Source: Stachybotrys elegans
Taxonomy: Eukaryota; Ascomycota; Sordariomycetes; Hypocreales; Stachybotryaceae
DNA length: 64,000 nucleotides
Assembly: GCA_020746835.1 (NCBI GenBank)
Contig: JAGPNK010000001.1
Coordinates: 4,216,001-4,280,000 of the forward strand
Direction: 5' to 3'
Each line of letters opens with the position of its first letter. Position 1 is the first letter of the stretch. Below the pieces are notes generated by a model that saw nothing but the letters and a program-made list of their open reading frames with translations, made no database searches and was not told the DNA's origin. Position numbers and translations under genes: made by a program. Positions 34,403-44,240 of the stretch are shown in pieces.

Positions 34403-36284
34403 ATGACGAGGATATCTGAACGAGACGACGTGGGCGTCTCATTGTCGTCATCCTCATCGTCCTCGGCCCCCTCCACTGCCGTCCACGATCCCGAGGCCCA
34501 GAGCTCCCCCGCCGCCGCCGCCGCCAAGGCCATGTCCTCGTACTCCTTCTTCCGCCTCATTGTGGACCAGCCCGCCGTCACGCAGGCCGTCCTCCACCAC
34601 GAGTACCCGGGCCGCGGCACGCCCGAGGCGCCGTACCTCGTCGACTTCCTGCCCGACGACCCTCGCAACGCGCAGAAGTGGACCAAGCTCGGCAAATGGA
34701 CCGTCACCGTCATCCAGGCCGTCGCCACGCTCGCCGTCTCCTTCTCCTCCTCGGCCTACTCGGGCGGCGTCGCCGACGTCATGGCCGAGTTTGACGTCGG
34801 CATCACCGTCGGCATACTGGGCGTGTCCATGTTCGTCTTGGGCTTCGCCATCGGCCCGCTGATCTGGGCCCCCTTTTCTGAAATGTACGGCCGCCAGCTG
34901 CTCTTCTTCATCACCTACATGGCCCTGACGGCCTTTAACGCCGCCGCCGCGGGTGCTCCCACCATTGAGGCGCTGCTCGTTCTGCGCTTCATGGCCGGTG
35001 CCTTTGGCTCTTCGCCCCTGACCAATGCAGGCGGCGTCATTGCCGACATGTTCAACGCGTCGGATCGTGGTATTGCCATGCCGCTGTTTGCCATGGCGCC
35101 GTTCCTGGGACCAGCTCTTGGTATGCCCCCTTGATTTTCAGTTCTGTGTCCAAGTGTGTGCTGATGGGGGAATGCAGGGCCCATTGCGGGTGGCTTCCTC
35201 GGGCAAGCAGCAGGCTGGCGGTGGATCGAGGGCCTCATGGCCATCTTCACGGGTATCGTATGGATCGTGGGGGCATCAACTTGTCCCGAGACGTATGCGC
35301 CCGTGCTGCTCCGCCGGCGCGCCGCGAAGCTGTCCAAGCTGACTGGCAAGACGTACATCTCCAAGCTGGACGAGGGTAAGCCACCCGTGCGTCTGACCAC
35401 CCAGTTCAAGATTGCGCTGTCTCGCCCCTGGATCATGCTCCTCAAGGAGCCCATTGTGTTCTTCATCTCGATATACATGGCCATCATCTACGGCACCCTC
35501 TTCATGTGTTTCGCAGCGTTCCCCATCGTCTTCCAGCAAGGCCGTGGCTGGAGCCCTGGCATCGGCGGCCTAGCATTCACAGGTATCGCCGTCGGCATGT
35601 TCCTCGCCGTGCTGGGTGCGCTGTGGGACAACAAGAGGTATACCCGGATCGCGAGCAAGTCGGGAGGCGTAGCGGCACCCGAGGTTCGACTGCCTCCGGC
35701 CATTGTGGGCTCCATCCTCCTGCCGATAGGTGAATTCTGGTTCGCCTGGACGAATGGGCCGGAAATACACTGGGTTGTGTCGATTATCGGAGCTGGCTTC
35801 TTTTCCTCCGGCATCACCTTGGTGTTTCTCTCGTTGTCCAACTACCTCATCGACTCTTGTAAGTGGATCCGCAGCTGAAGTTGCAGAGATGTCCCTAATG
35901 TCCTCCACAGACGTCATTTATGCCGCCTCGGTGCTGGCCGCCAGCGCCGTGCTGCGGTCACTCTTCGCGGTCGCGTTCCCGCTCTTTACGTCGTACATGT
36001 ACGCGGACCTGGGCATCCACTGGGCGTCCTCGGTACCCGCGTTTCTGGCGTTGGCATGCATGCCGTTCCCGTTCCTGTTCTGGAAGTACGGCGAGAAGAT
36101 TCGCATGAAGTGCCAGTTCGCTGCCGAGGCTGCCGAGGTTCTGGCCAAGATGCTGGCTGTGCAAGCCGTGCAATCGTCGGATGCCACTGATGATCCGGAT
36201 GACCAGGATGATAAGGGAGATGGGGAGAAGGGCACTGCTATGGGACGGGTGCTCACCAATGCAAGCAACACGCTGCCACTGTAG
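34403..36284 (+). CDS. MFS transporter, DHA1 (drug:H+ antiporter / polyamine-like) family
   Basis: Predicted 590-aa plasma-membrane carrier with 12 expected transmembrane helices. Exons 34403-35120, 35178-35858 and 35911-36284. Introns of 57 and 52 nt have GTATGC/GCAG and GTAAGT/ACAG ends. About 105 polar N-terminal residues (Ser run, poly-Ala) precede [15 protein letters not shown], the usual pre-TM1 motif of fungal DHA1 proteins. TM2 is followed by [15 protein letters not shown], the motif A region. Other family landmarks are [24 protein letters not shown] and [21 protein letters not shown], the motif C region. [17 protein letters not shown] opens the central cytosolic loop. [22 protein letters not shown] and the FPLF segment form the late helices. 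An Asp-rich tail closes the protein. The substrate cannot be read from sequence: drug, polyamine or metabolite export are all possible. No biosynthetic cluster accompanies it. Confidence 0.9.
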
Positions 36285-36881
36285 AGGGGAGCTTCTTTTT
36301 CTTTTTTATAACGCTATGTTCCTCTCTTTATCCTCACGCATGATAGGAAGCACCGGTCTGTTTCAAAAGGTGTCAGCAACGGTGGGAAGCACTCACTGGC
36401 TCGGTTATTGGTCGAGGCGGAGTTTTGGTATATGTATTTTTGGTCATGATAGCAAAAAGAGGAATATAGAAGCAAAAGTAACGGAGCACACTGCCAGCCT
36501 CGTCAGAAAACACGCCGACGAACGGTACATACACACATCGAGTTTGCTAACCATAGGTCCCCTAACTGTATTGCATGCTTTTACTTCTGCTGCTGCTGCT
36601 GCCCCGTCATTATTCTCTGGCTCCGGGCAATGTGTGATTCTGACGATGCCTTTATTGTTTGACTCTGTTCTTTGGTCCTGTGGGCAGCAGGGCCACCGTT
36701 ATTGCTCGCGTATACTATTGTTCTTTTTTCCTCGCTGCATGTACCTGCTCTATTATGTTATTATTCTCTAAAGAATGTCTTGATAGGACTCTATATATTG
36801 TAGACGTGGTCATATGTGATTAGGGGACTTAGTGATTAAGCCTATATATTATAATCTTGATAATATGTATTCAAACCACAA
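36285..36881. other. Gene-free interval, MFS 3' UTR to tRNA
   Basis: 597 bp, AT-rich toward the tRNA (several TATATATT segments at 36790-36870, which may aid Pol III upstream positioning). A short (CTG)5 run lies at about 36587-36602. No coding frame is supported. Confidence 0.45.
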
Positions 36882-36978
36882 TCCGGATTGGTGTAATGGT
36901 AGCATAACGTGTCTCACATAGTAGAAATGCTATGCCCCTCAGGGGACGTCGGTCTTGGTTCGATTCCAAGGTCTGGAC
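36882..36978 (+). tRNA. Probable tRNA-Glu(CTC) gene with an intron (possible pseudogene)
   Basis: I folded this by eye. The acceptor stem is TCCGGAT (36882-36888) with GTCTGGA (36971-36977), all seven positions paired, including two G-U. The D arm is GTGT, loop AATGGTA, GCAT. The T arm is perfect: CTTGG, loop TTCGATT, CCAAG. The anticodon stem is only four firm pairs (ACGT 36907-36910 with ACGT 36946-36949). The loop begins G-T-CTC-A, giving anticodon CTC (Glu) with T33 and A37. Between A37 and the 3' stem lie about 28 nt with their own hairpins (CATAG with CTATG; CCCC-TCA-GGGG), consistent with a tRNA intron at the canonical 37/38 position. A Pol III terminator TTTT follows at 36987. Box A-like and box B sequences are intact. 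Weak points are the shortened anticodon stem and a C discriminator base, so a decayed copy is possible. Confidence 0.62.
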
Positions 36979-36986
36979 AGGCAAAC

Positions 36987-36990
36987 TTTT
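36987..36990 (+). terminator. Pol III terminator (T4) of the tRNA
   Basis: First run of four T on the plus strand after the tRNA 3' end, nine bases downstream. Confidence 0.55.
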
Positions 36991-37818
36991 GAGCATCTTG
37001 TATCACGCAAGGACGCCCGACGCCACGGCGGTATCGTGACGGAAGCTCCCGACCAATTGCGGTATGCGACTGGGAGAACTTGGACATGGGCATCGCCGCA
37101 GCGACAAGCCTCAAGCCCTTTTAACCTAATTTTCTTACCGATTGTCGTCTTTATAGTCAGAGGGGGCCTCCTTGAAGTTGCTGGTCCCATTGGGGCACAC
37201 GAACAGGCCTTGTAAAGTTCCATGTGAGATACTTGCCCTTACCTGGTGTGTTTGCACACTGCTCTTTATGCCAGGCTGGCGGAGGGAATGAAGATTTTGA
37301 GCAAGCAGACTCCATTTATGGAGGTCACAGTTGAAAGTTTTGCTCTCTTATTTTTGATCTCAGTCGTTCCATGTTGAAGCTATTCCCAATATTTCTCCAT
37401 GGTCGTTTCAGCAGTGAAGAAGGAAGCCTGGTCTTCCAAGTTGGCCAAACGCGAGAAAAAGATTCATGCATGCGTTTGCTCCCTACAATTCATAAAGACG
37501 CTTCCATGAGCCAACCGTAGCTGGCGGGTTCACCCGGCTACGGAGTACCTACTATGTATGCAGTCAAGACATGGCGAGGTACTGGGTACTTGTTGAAGGC
37601 GGGAGTTAAAGCTAAGTTGTGGTGGGTCCCCGTTCCCACTAGATAGCAGTGACGTTGGCGCGCTTAAATTATACATACAAACGCGCCAAACGGCCCATCG
37701 AGCCATCATTGGACGCGTCCAAATTCAACCTTCGACTCCCAACTTCAGCCTCACCACGAATCTCGCATTTGCAAGAAAGGAAGAAAACACCCCCCCCCCC
37801 CCCCCCCGCCGCAGAGAC
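36991..37818. other. Gene-free interval with poly-C leader
   Basis: 828 bp between the tRNA and the next gene. It contains a TACGGAGTA motif at 37539-37547. It ends with an 18-base C run at 37790-37807, immediately upstream of the next start codon. No coding frame is supported. Confidence 0.45.
37790..37807 (+). repeat. Poly-C homopolymer (18 nt)
   Basis: Uninterrupted C run ending 11 nt before the ATG at 37819, so it lies in the presumed 5' leader. The exact length may be affected by sequencing error. Confidence 0.85.
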
Positions 37819-39599
37819 ATGGTCAACGCATCACCCAGCAGCGAGCTTTCCTCGCCATCGTCCTTTTACACTGCCAACGACACGGCTGGGCAGCTCTCGA
37901 CCAACGCTAGCAGTCCCGTCTACACCAGCTCATGTCCTTATCGTGACGCTCGCCAGCTGCCCCACGAGCTCAAAGAGCACTGCCAGATCTTCCTGGAGGA
38001 GCAGCTATGTAAGCACGCGCACTTCCCGCGCAGAAACCGTCGTCCTGACCGTGTCTAGTTTCATGCGCCATCAATCTACTCAACAGCATCGTTGGCTCCG
38101 GTAGCTCCAGGCACAGCCCACCAAACAAGCCCGTCGCAATCCCCCCGCCGAGTCACCTCGCCCTCCTCAACACACTTGCCATCCACCCACTATACACGAC
38201 TCGCGCCGAGACCCTTGACCACCTGGAGACCTCCTCGCTCGCCCTGGCCTACTTGCGCAACCTTCTCAACGTGGTTGGCCCAGTCAACGCGGACTTCCGA
38301 GCCGCCTTCCAGTTCCACAACGTCGAGCGATGGGCGCGCCGCGCAGGCTACGGGTCTCGCCGAGACCGCAGACGCGATCAGGACCAGGACAACGATAGCG
38401 ACATGTCCGAGTTGGATGAGACGGATGGCGATCGATTGCGCGGGCGGATGGCCAACGACAGCAGCGTGTGGAGTCGGGGTCAGGATGTCTGGTCCACCGT
38501 CGGCTGGGCATTCAACTGCAGCGCGCTTCAGCCGCAGCGCTGGCGATATTGGAAGGCGTGGCTGGAATTCATGATGGACGTCATCGAAGCCGACTGGGTC
38601 GAGAGGACCCGGCGCGACCGCGAAGCCTATGATGCTAACGGCGGTCATGGCGATGAGCCCGTTGCCGCGCGTCAGCAGTCCATCATGGCCATGTACATGG
38701 ACCAGCAAAATGGGAGACACGGAGGCATGAAGTCTATGCTCAAGGCCATCCTCGCCAGTGGCGATAGCTTATCGGTGTCGGCCTTCCCAGAGGTCTTTGA
38801 AAAGGAGCATCGAGCCCCAAGAAAGGAGCCCAAGAAGCGAAAGCGCCAGAACACGTTGGATGTGGAAAACGACCAGTTTGGCGACTACCTCGACGATGAG
38901 TTCTTCTCGTCGGGCGTCTCGGAACCCGCCACCCCGCAAAAGCGCCGCGCGCCGCGTGAGGCGGCCTCTTGTAGTACCTCGGAGGGCGGCGGTCTTGCCG
39001 AATCTATGAGCCTGAGACTTCGCCTGTTTAAGATGCTATCTGAAGTCATTCATGCCCTCGGTAAGCCGTCAGAGTTGGAGGCCCTGTACGAAGGCTTCGC
39101 CACGGCGGTCAAGCTGCTCCCGCTACCGCTCTTCTCGCTCATCGTCACCCAACGGCCTACACCGCTCCTTATGGCAACTCACGTCACACTTGCTAGGGAG
39201 CTCTTCAGGCTTCTTCTGCCGTCTTCGTATAAGGACCCCCGCAAGGTCGACCGTGAGGCTGACATGGAAGGTGCCCTGACTATGCTCATGCTCGAGCAAA
39301 GCTACCTGCCCAACGCCGCAAACACGATTGCCCTCGACGACAATGCCAAGCTATCGCTAGTGTCGGAGAGCGCAATCCAGCTGCTATGGATCGAAAGCGA
39401 CGCGCAGAGTTCTGACGAGTTTGTCCAAGCCGTCGAGAAGGGTATTCTGGCACGCGAGACCAAAGTCAAGAGGAAGAGGACGGGCAAGGCGAGGGTGGAG
39501 GCGGCGGATGCTCATGCTCAAGAGGTCTTGAACAACTCGACAAAGCGAATACGTATCATGGTGGAGGCCATGATGCCGATGGAGCTGTCGGACGAGTAA
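37819..39599 (+). CDS. Conserved-looking fungal protein of unknown function, probably nuclear
   Basis: Predicted 576-aa protein that I do not recognise by name. Exons 37819-38008 and 38059-39599; the 50-nt intron has GTAAGC and CTAG ends and joins EEQLF to SCAINLLNSIVGSG in frame. Codon use and protein character look genuinely coding throughout. The N-terminal 45 residues are Ser/Thr-rich. A helical region with LALLNTLAIHPLYTTRAETLDHLE and SLALAYLRNLLNVVGPVNADFR follows. An acidic/Arg patch comes next, then WSTVGWAFNCSALQPQRWRYWKAWLEFMMDVIEADW, a striking Trp-rich block. A bipartite-looking basic signal (PKKRKRQ, about residue 321) and a second one (KVKRKRTGK, near 535) suggest nuclear location. 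The C-terminal half is helical and Leu-rich. The gene is convergent with NDUFAF2 (383 bp between stops). No enzymatic motif is visible. Confidence 0.8.
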
Positions 39600-39982
39600 A
39601 CGACTTTTGCCTTGACTTTGTTTTGTTTTGTCCTGGAGGGTTTCTGGTGTTGGGGCCGGGCTGTCTGTTGTCTACAGCGCAACGGGGTCGGATATGTCTT
39701 TGCAAGCATGGAGTTTAAAAGGCTATACAATTGTGGATATTGGTTTATTGCGATGATGGATTATCCGGTCCTTGGTGGTACTATAATGTGCCGTTTATGT
39801 AGATTACTATACAGTAGCCGAAGGACCAGCAGTGTCGAGCTGGCCCTGGGCGGTGGCGGCCGAGATTGTCTGTTATACAACTATGATACAAATCCAACGA
39901 GAGCTTCCGCTGGGATCGTCAATCATGATTACTTTTTTGCGTGTTCCTTGTGTATCTCTTTTGAGGTCGCCGCTTTCCTCAT
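39600..39982. other. Gene-free interval, convergent 3' UTRs
   Basis: 383 bp between two stop codons facing each other. T-rich at the left end (TTTTGTTTTGT), otherwise featureless. Confidence 0.5.
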
Positions 39983-40622
39983 TCACTTCTTGCCCTTCGC
40001 TGGGGGACTCCATGATGCTGGCTGCCAGTTCTCGCCAGGACCCTGAGCTCTAGCCTTGGCCCATGGGTCCTTGGCTTCTTCTGTCTTCGGGGCCGCCGCC
40101 TGGCCGGGAGCGACCCGAGCGTCATCCTGCTCTCGCGGCGCCATCGTGTCCGACCGCAGCGGCGGGACGGGCTGGCCCAGCTGGGAGACGCCCGGCTTGC
40201 CGACGTCCTCCATGACGCGGGGCTTGGCCTCCCACCGCGCGTCGGCCTCGGCGGCGAGGATCTTCATGCGTGCCTCGCGGGCGACGTTGCTCTTCTGCTC
40301 CTCGATGCTGGGCGGCGTGTCGCGCGTGTATCGCAGCCACTGGTGCCACAGCGGGCTGACCTTGACCTGGGAGAAGTGCACGGATCGGGGGTACTCGACG
40401 ATGCGGCGCCATCGCTCTGCCGGGTTGCGCGTGAGGCGGAACTCCCAGTAGGTATTGCCCTGGAGATCGTGGCCTGTGGAATTGTCACGGATGGTTAGGT
40501 TCGGCCCTCTTCTTCCTGTTGGGGAGCTGGAGCTGCTTCTACATACCCACGAGGAAGCGCTTGCGCCATGGTAGCCGGAGGGCTTTCCACCGATACAAGG
40601 CTTTGGAAAAAAGTCCTACCAT
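39983..40622 (-). CDS. NDUFAF2: Mitochondrial complex I assembly factor, NDUFAF2 (B17.2L/mimitin) family
   Basis: Predicted 188-aa mitochondrial protein, a paralogue of complex I subunit NDUFA12 that acts late in assembly of NADH:ubiquinone oxidoreductase. Exons, in transcript order: 40622-40547 and 40473-39983. The 73-nt intron has GTATGT and ACAG ends and splits a Gly codon. Exon 1 encodes MVGLFSKALYRWKALRLPW and RKRFLVG, so a call beginning only in exon 2 would miss the true start. Exon 2 continues HDLQGNTYWEF, RRIVEYPRSVHFSQVKV and SPLWHQWLRYTRDTPPS, the conserved NDUFA12/NDUFAF2 core. A charged helix and a Pro/Ala-rich tail follow. The longer, low-complexity C-terminus and the PPSIEEQ motif favour the assembly factor over the NDUFA12 subunit. 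The gene is divergent from the CH-domain gene across 677 bp. Confidence 0.85.
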
Positions 40623-41299
40623 TTTCCCCCCTTCTTTTTTCGTTGGAATCGACGAGCAAGCAGTGACGCTTGAGGCTGTCTGGTCTAGGTATCGGTTATC
40701 TCGACATGCTCTGGATATGTAATTGACAAGACGGGATGAATTCGATCAATTATTCGACAATTACGTACATGGGATCCATGTTGGTGGCGCAGCATTTTTT
40801 TTCTCCCTTACCAGCCACCCGAAGCCACGCCGTACCTGCCCTTAGTAGCCCCCTCTCTCCCCACCTTGCCTTGCCTTGGACTTTGGGCCCAAGGTCCCGT
40901 AAACAATTAAAAGTGACGGAATCCCACCTTGGCGATAGTGCCTAACTTATGACCTTGCCATGTTATTGCGCAAGCCAGAAAATAAATAAATAAACACCTG
41001 CCAAGCTTTGTACATATTATTTTTCAAGACATTGGACCGGACCGGCCAACTCTACCCTCCCCCTCCTTGCGTCAGGACCAGGAGTGACCGCACCTTCCCG
41101 CGCGCAGCTGGACGGAGGCTTCCAAGCGCTTCTACAATAAACCGGCCGATCCGCCCGCCAGCTTACGACAGGCGGGTGACGACACCGTCATCAATCAACG
41201 ACCACTCTCCCTCGACCCCCGAATAGAGAATCGGGCCCGAAACCGCTCTTTTTTCCACCTACTTGATCAGTCCCCTCGCTTTTCCTTCGCTCCAGCACC
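40623..41299. promoter_or_regulatory. Divergent promoter region between NDUFAF2 and the CH-domain gene
   Basis: 677 bp between the two start codons. It contains a (AATA)n-like stretch (AATAAATAAATAAAC, about 40980-40995) and a C-rich, pyrimidine-rich leader before the plus-strand ATG. No specific factor site is called. Confidence 0.45.
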
Positions 41300-43305
41300 A
41301 TGGCGTCCGTGAGCTCATTGGACAAGGACTTGCGCAAGCTGCGCCTGGACAAATACACACCCGCAGCCGCCAACGAGGTCCGCGCCTGGATTGAGGACTC
41401 CCTCGGGGAGAGACTCCCCTCTTCGGATCTGCTGGAAGGCTTGAAGGATGGCGTTGCCCTCTGCAAGTGCGTAACCCCGCGGCAGTGCCACGCCGTGGCC
41501 ATGTGCTAACCGATGCTCCCAGGCTCGTCAACCTCGCTGTTCCGCCCCCCGGCATCAAGTTCAAGCAGTCCGCCATGCCATTCGTCCAGATGGAAAACAT
41601 CTCGCACTTCCTCCGTGCCTGCCAAGCGCCGCCGCTAAACCTCCACCAACACGATACCTTCCTCACCGTCGACCTGTACGAACAAAAGGACCCCGCCCAA
41701 GTCCTCCAGTGCCTGGGTGCCTTCAGCAGAGCTGCCAATGCCGCCAACCCTAGAAACTTCCCAACAGCCATCGGAGTACGCAAGGCCGGCCCAGTCAGCC
41801 CCCAGCGTACTGGTCCTGTGTCGCCACCTTCCAACCGAGAACGCGGCACTTCCCTCAGCAACAGCCTCTCCAAGCCCGTACTACCAAACAGAACGGGCGA
41901 CTCGTCTTCGGGAAGGCGCAGCCCCACCAAGAATGGCCTTGGCTCCCCCGGCTCAGTCAGTAGCTGGAGTAAGAGGGAGCACGAGGGCTCCACGTCGCCG
42001 GCATGGAACATTGCGCAATACGGATACATGGGGGGCGCCAGTCAGGGCAACCTCGGAATCGCGTTCGGCGCGCGGAGGCAGATCACTAGTGCTGGTCCCA
42101 AGGTCCCCAGCCTGGCCGACAAGGAACGAATGCGCAGGGAGAAGGAGGCTGAAGAAGAGCGTTTGCGACAGGAAGCCGAAGAGGAGCAGCGTCTACGACG
42201 GGCCGAGATTGAGGCTGAGGAGGAGAGAGCTCGTCAGGAGGAGGAGCGTAGATGGAAGGAAGAGACGCGTCGAGCACGGGAAGAAGAGCGGAGGAGGTGG
42301 GAGGAAGAGGAGCGACAATGGAAAGCTGCCGAGGAAGCTCGAATCAGGGAGGAGCGTGAGGTTGAGACCCGCCTGGCCAACGAGAAGCGCAGCCGCAGCA
42401 AAAGCGATGCTAGGCTTCGCGGTCAGTATCTGAGCCAATACCAAGAGGAACAGGACACGGCAGACGAGGGAGGCTACAGGAGCCGCGTCAAGGAGCTGGA
42501 GAAGGAGTTGGAGCTGGCACGGCAGCGAGAAGCTGAGTACGAACGAGAGCGTCAGGGAAGGGCTACACACCGGCCAGTCCCGGCAACACCATCGACCAAA
42601 GCACGATCTAAGAGTCGGCCTCGAACCCAGGTGCCTGCCCGGCAAGACTCGTGGTCGCGCGACGAGCGAGAGGTCCTGCGGACGCACTGGAACCAGCACC
42701 AGCAAGAGCCTCAGCATACTCTGCCTAAGCAGCGCGCCCAGCCCGAGAAAATCGCCTCCCCACCTCCCCTGAAATCTCCCCGTCCTTTGCCCGACCCTCT
42801 GGCTACCGCCAAGGTTAAGACGCACACCACGGGCGGACGTCCGCTGCCCGACCCCACGGCATACGCCGCCGCGGCGCCTCCACCCCAACAGCAACAGCAG
42901 CCGAGCCGCACGGATCGCTACCTGGCGAGCAACCCGGCGCCCGCTGCGGCTCCGCCCCAGCAGTCGTACTCGCGCGAGCTGGACGCCACGTCGGAGCGCG
43001 ACGCCGAGGACCGCCGCCGCCAGCAGAGCCAGGCCAAGACCAAGGCCGGTGGGTGGGCGTCCAAGTCGCTGCTCGAGCGCGAGATGGAGATGGAGCGTCA
43101 GCGCCAGAAGGAGTGGGAAGAGGCCCAGAAGGAGACGGCGGCCGCTGCCCGTAATACCGACGGCGTTGACGGCATCGGCGGCCGTTGGGATGTCAGCCAG
43201 TGGGGAGGATACACGGGCGGCGACAGCCAGAACCGCGGCGCCCAGGGCATCGGCGCTGGCAGGAGACAGATTGTCGGACCGCGGCCGCTACCTGGTAGGC
43301 CCTGA
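41300..43305 (+). CDS. Calponin-homology / coiled-coil protein (transgelin-related)
   Basis: Predicted 649-aa cytoskeletal protein. Exons 41300-41466 and 41523-43305; the 56-nt intron has GTGCGT and CCAG ends and restores LCKLVN inside the CH domain. A single CH domain covers about residues 8-130: LDKYTPAAANEVRAWIED, LLEGLKDGVALCKLVN, QMENISHFLRAC, TVDLYEQKDPAQVL. Such type-3 CH domains occur in calponin, transgelin and yeast Scp1, which bundle actin. After a Ser/Pro linker comes a first calponin-like motif (about 221-248: QYGYMGG, ASQ, then FGARRQI). A long Glu/Arg-rich coiled coil follows (about 255-430), then a Pro/Gln-rich disordered region with RPLPDP repeats. A second copy of the motif lies at the extreme C-terminus (about 615-645: QWGGYTGG, SQN, GAGRRQI). 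I infer an actin-binding scaffold; the family context is strong, the specific role unproven. Confidence 0.85.
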
Positions 43306-44240
43306 GCAGCGGTGCGGGAGGCGTCTTGTCCAGGTCGAAGAAGATAGGCTCTGATATGGATTCACAGAAGTCGAATGAGAGGGAGAGGGGTGGAATTACG
43401 GAAAGGGGGGCTCTAGCGGGTGTGCTTGGTGGCTACTCATTCAATCCCTTTGGTTTTTCGGATTTTGCGCAAGCTTTCCCCCCCCCCCCCTTCTCTTCTT
43501 CCCAAATTCTCTGCGTGGCCTGGCGTGGGAGGAGTCCTATGTGACGGTGCCTTCAGTTCATTGTTGTCGTTTGCAGGTGAGCGAGCATTTGAGTATAGAG
43601 TGTGTGGATGGGATTCCACAGCAAGCCCAGATCGATACCTTAGATGTTTAAATTGGATCGTCTATCTTCCCTCTCCCTATCTAAAACCCAAGTGCATACA
43701 GGCAGTGCAACGCAGTGTCCACCTCTTCTTGGCCACTCGCGGCATCTATACGACCTGCGCTCAATCTAATATATGCTGCCTGTTATTACTACAAAAGAGA
43801 GGGGAGTCGTGTACATGGTATAATAGCGAGCAACTAACATTACAAGTTCAACATTCAACATCCAAACTCTCCTTTCCTCGAGAAATCCCGTAAAATGGGG
43901 AATGCCAACCATGGCTAATCGTGTATGGCCAAGCTCTTATGACAGCAGCGGAAATGGGTAGCCAGAAATCGTTGTTTGTGCCACTGTAGACCGACTACCA
44001 AGACCCATGTGCCGATTCCAATCTTGTGGTAGCATTGGATATTGACCCGAGGCTTGAAAAGGCAGCTTATATCTTCAACTTTGGAGTTATTGGCTGGTTT
44101 TGCTTTGTTGGTCTTTGACAAACTTCATCTCACCATGGACTGACTACTTCTCACCCTGGCTCTGGTGGTGTAAGGTGTTTGTGTCGCCTGGAGTTTCGCG
44201 GCCAGACTGCCACGTCCAATTTGGTTTATCCATATAAGAC
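43306..44240. other. Gene-free interval, convergent 3' UTRs
   Basis: 935 bp between the CH gene stop (+) and the SET-MYND gene stop (-). A 13-base C run lies at 43478-43490. No coding frame is supported. Confidence 0.45.
43478..43490 (+). repeat. Poly-C homopolymer (13 nt)
   Basis: Intergenic C run in the presumed 3' region of the CH-domain gene. Confidence 0.85.
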
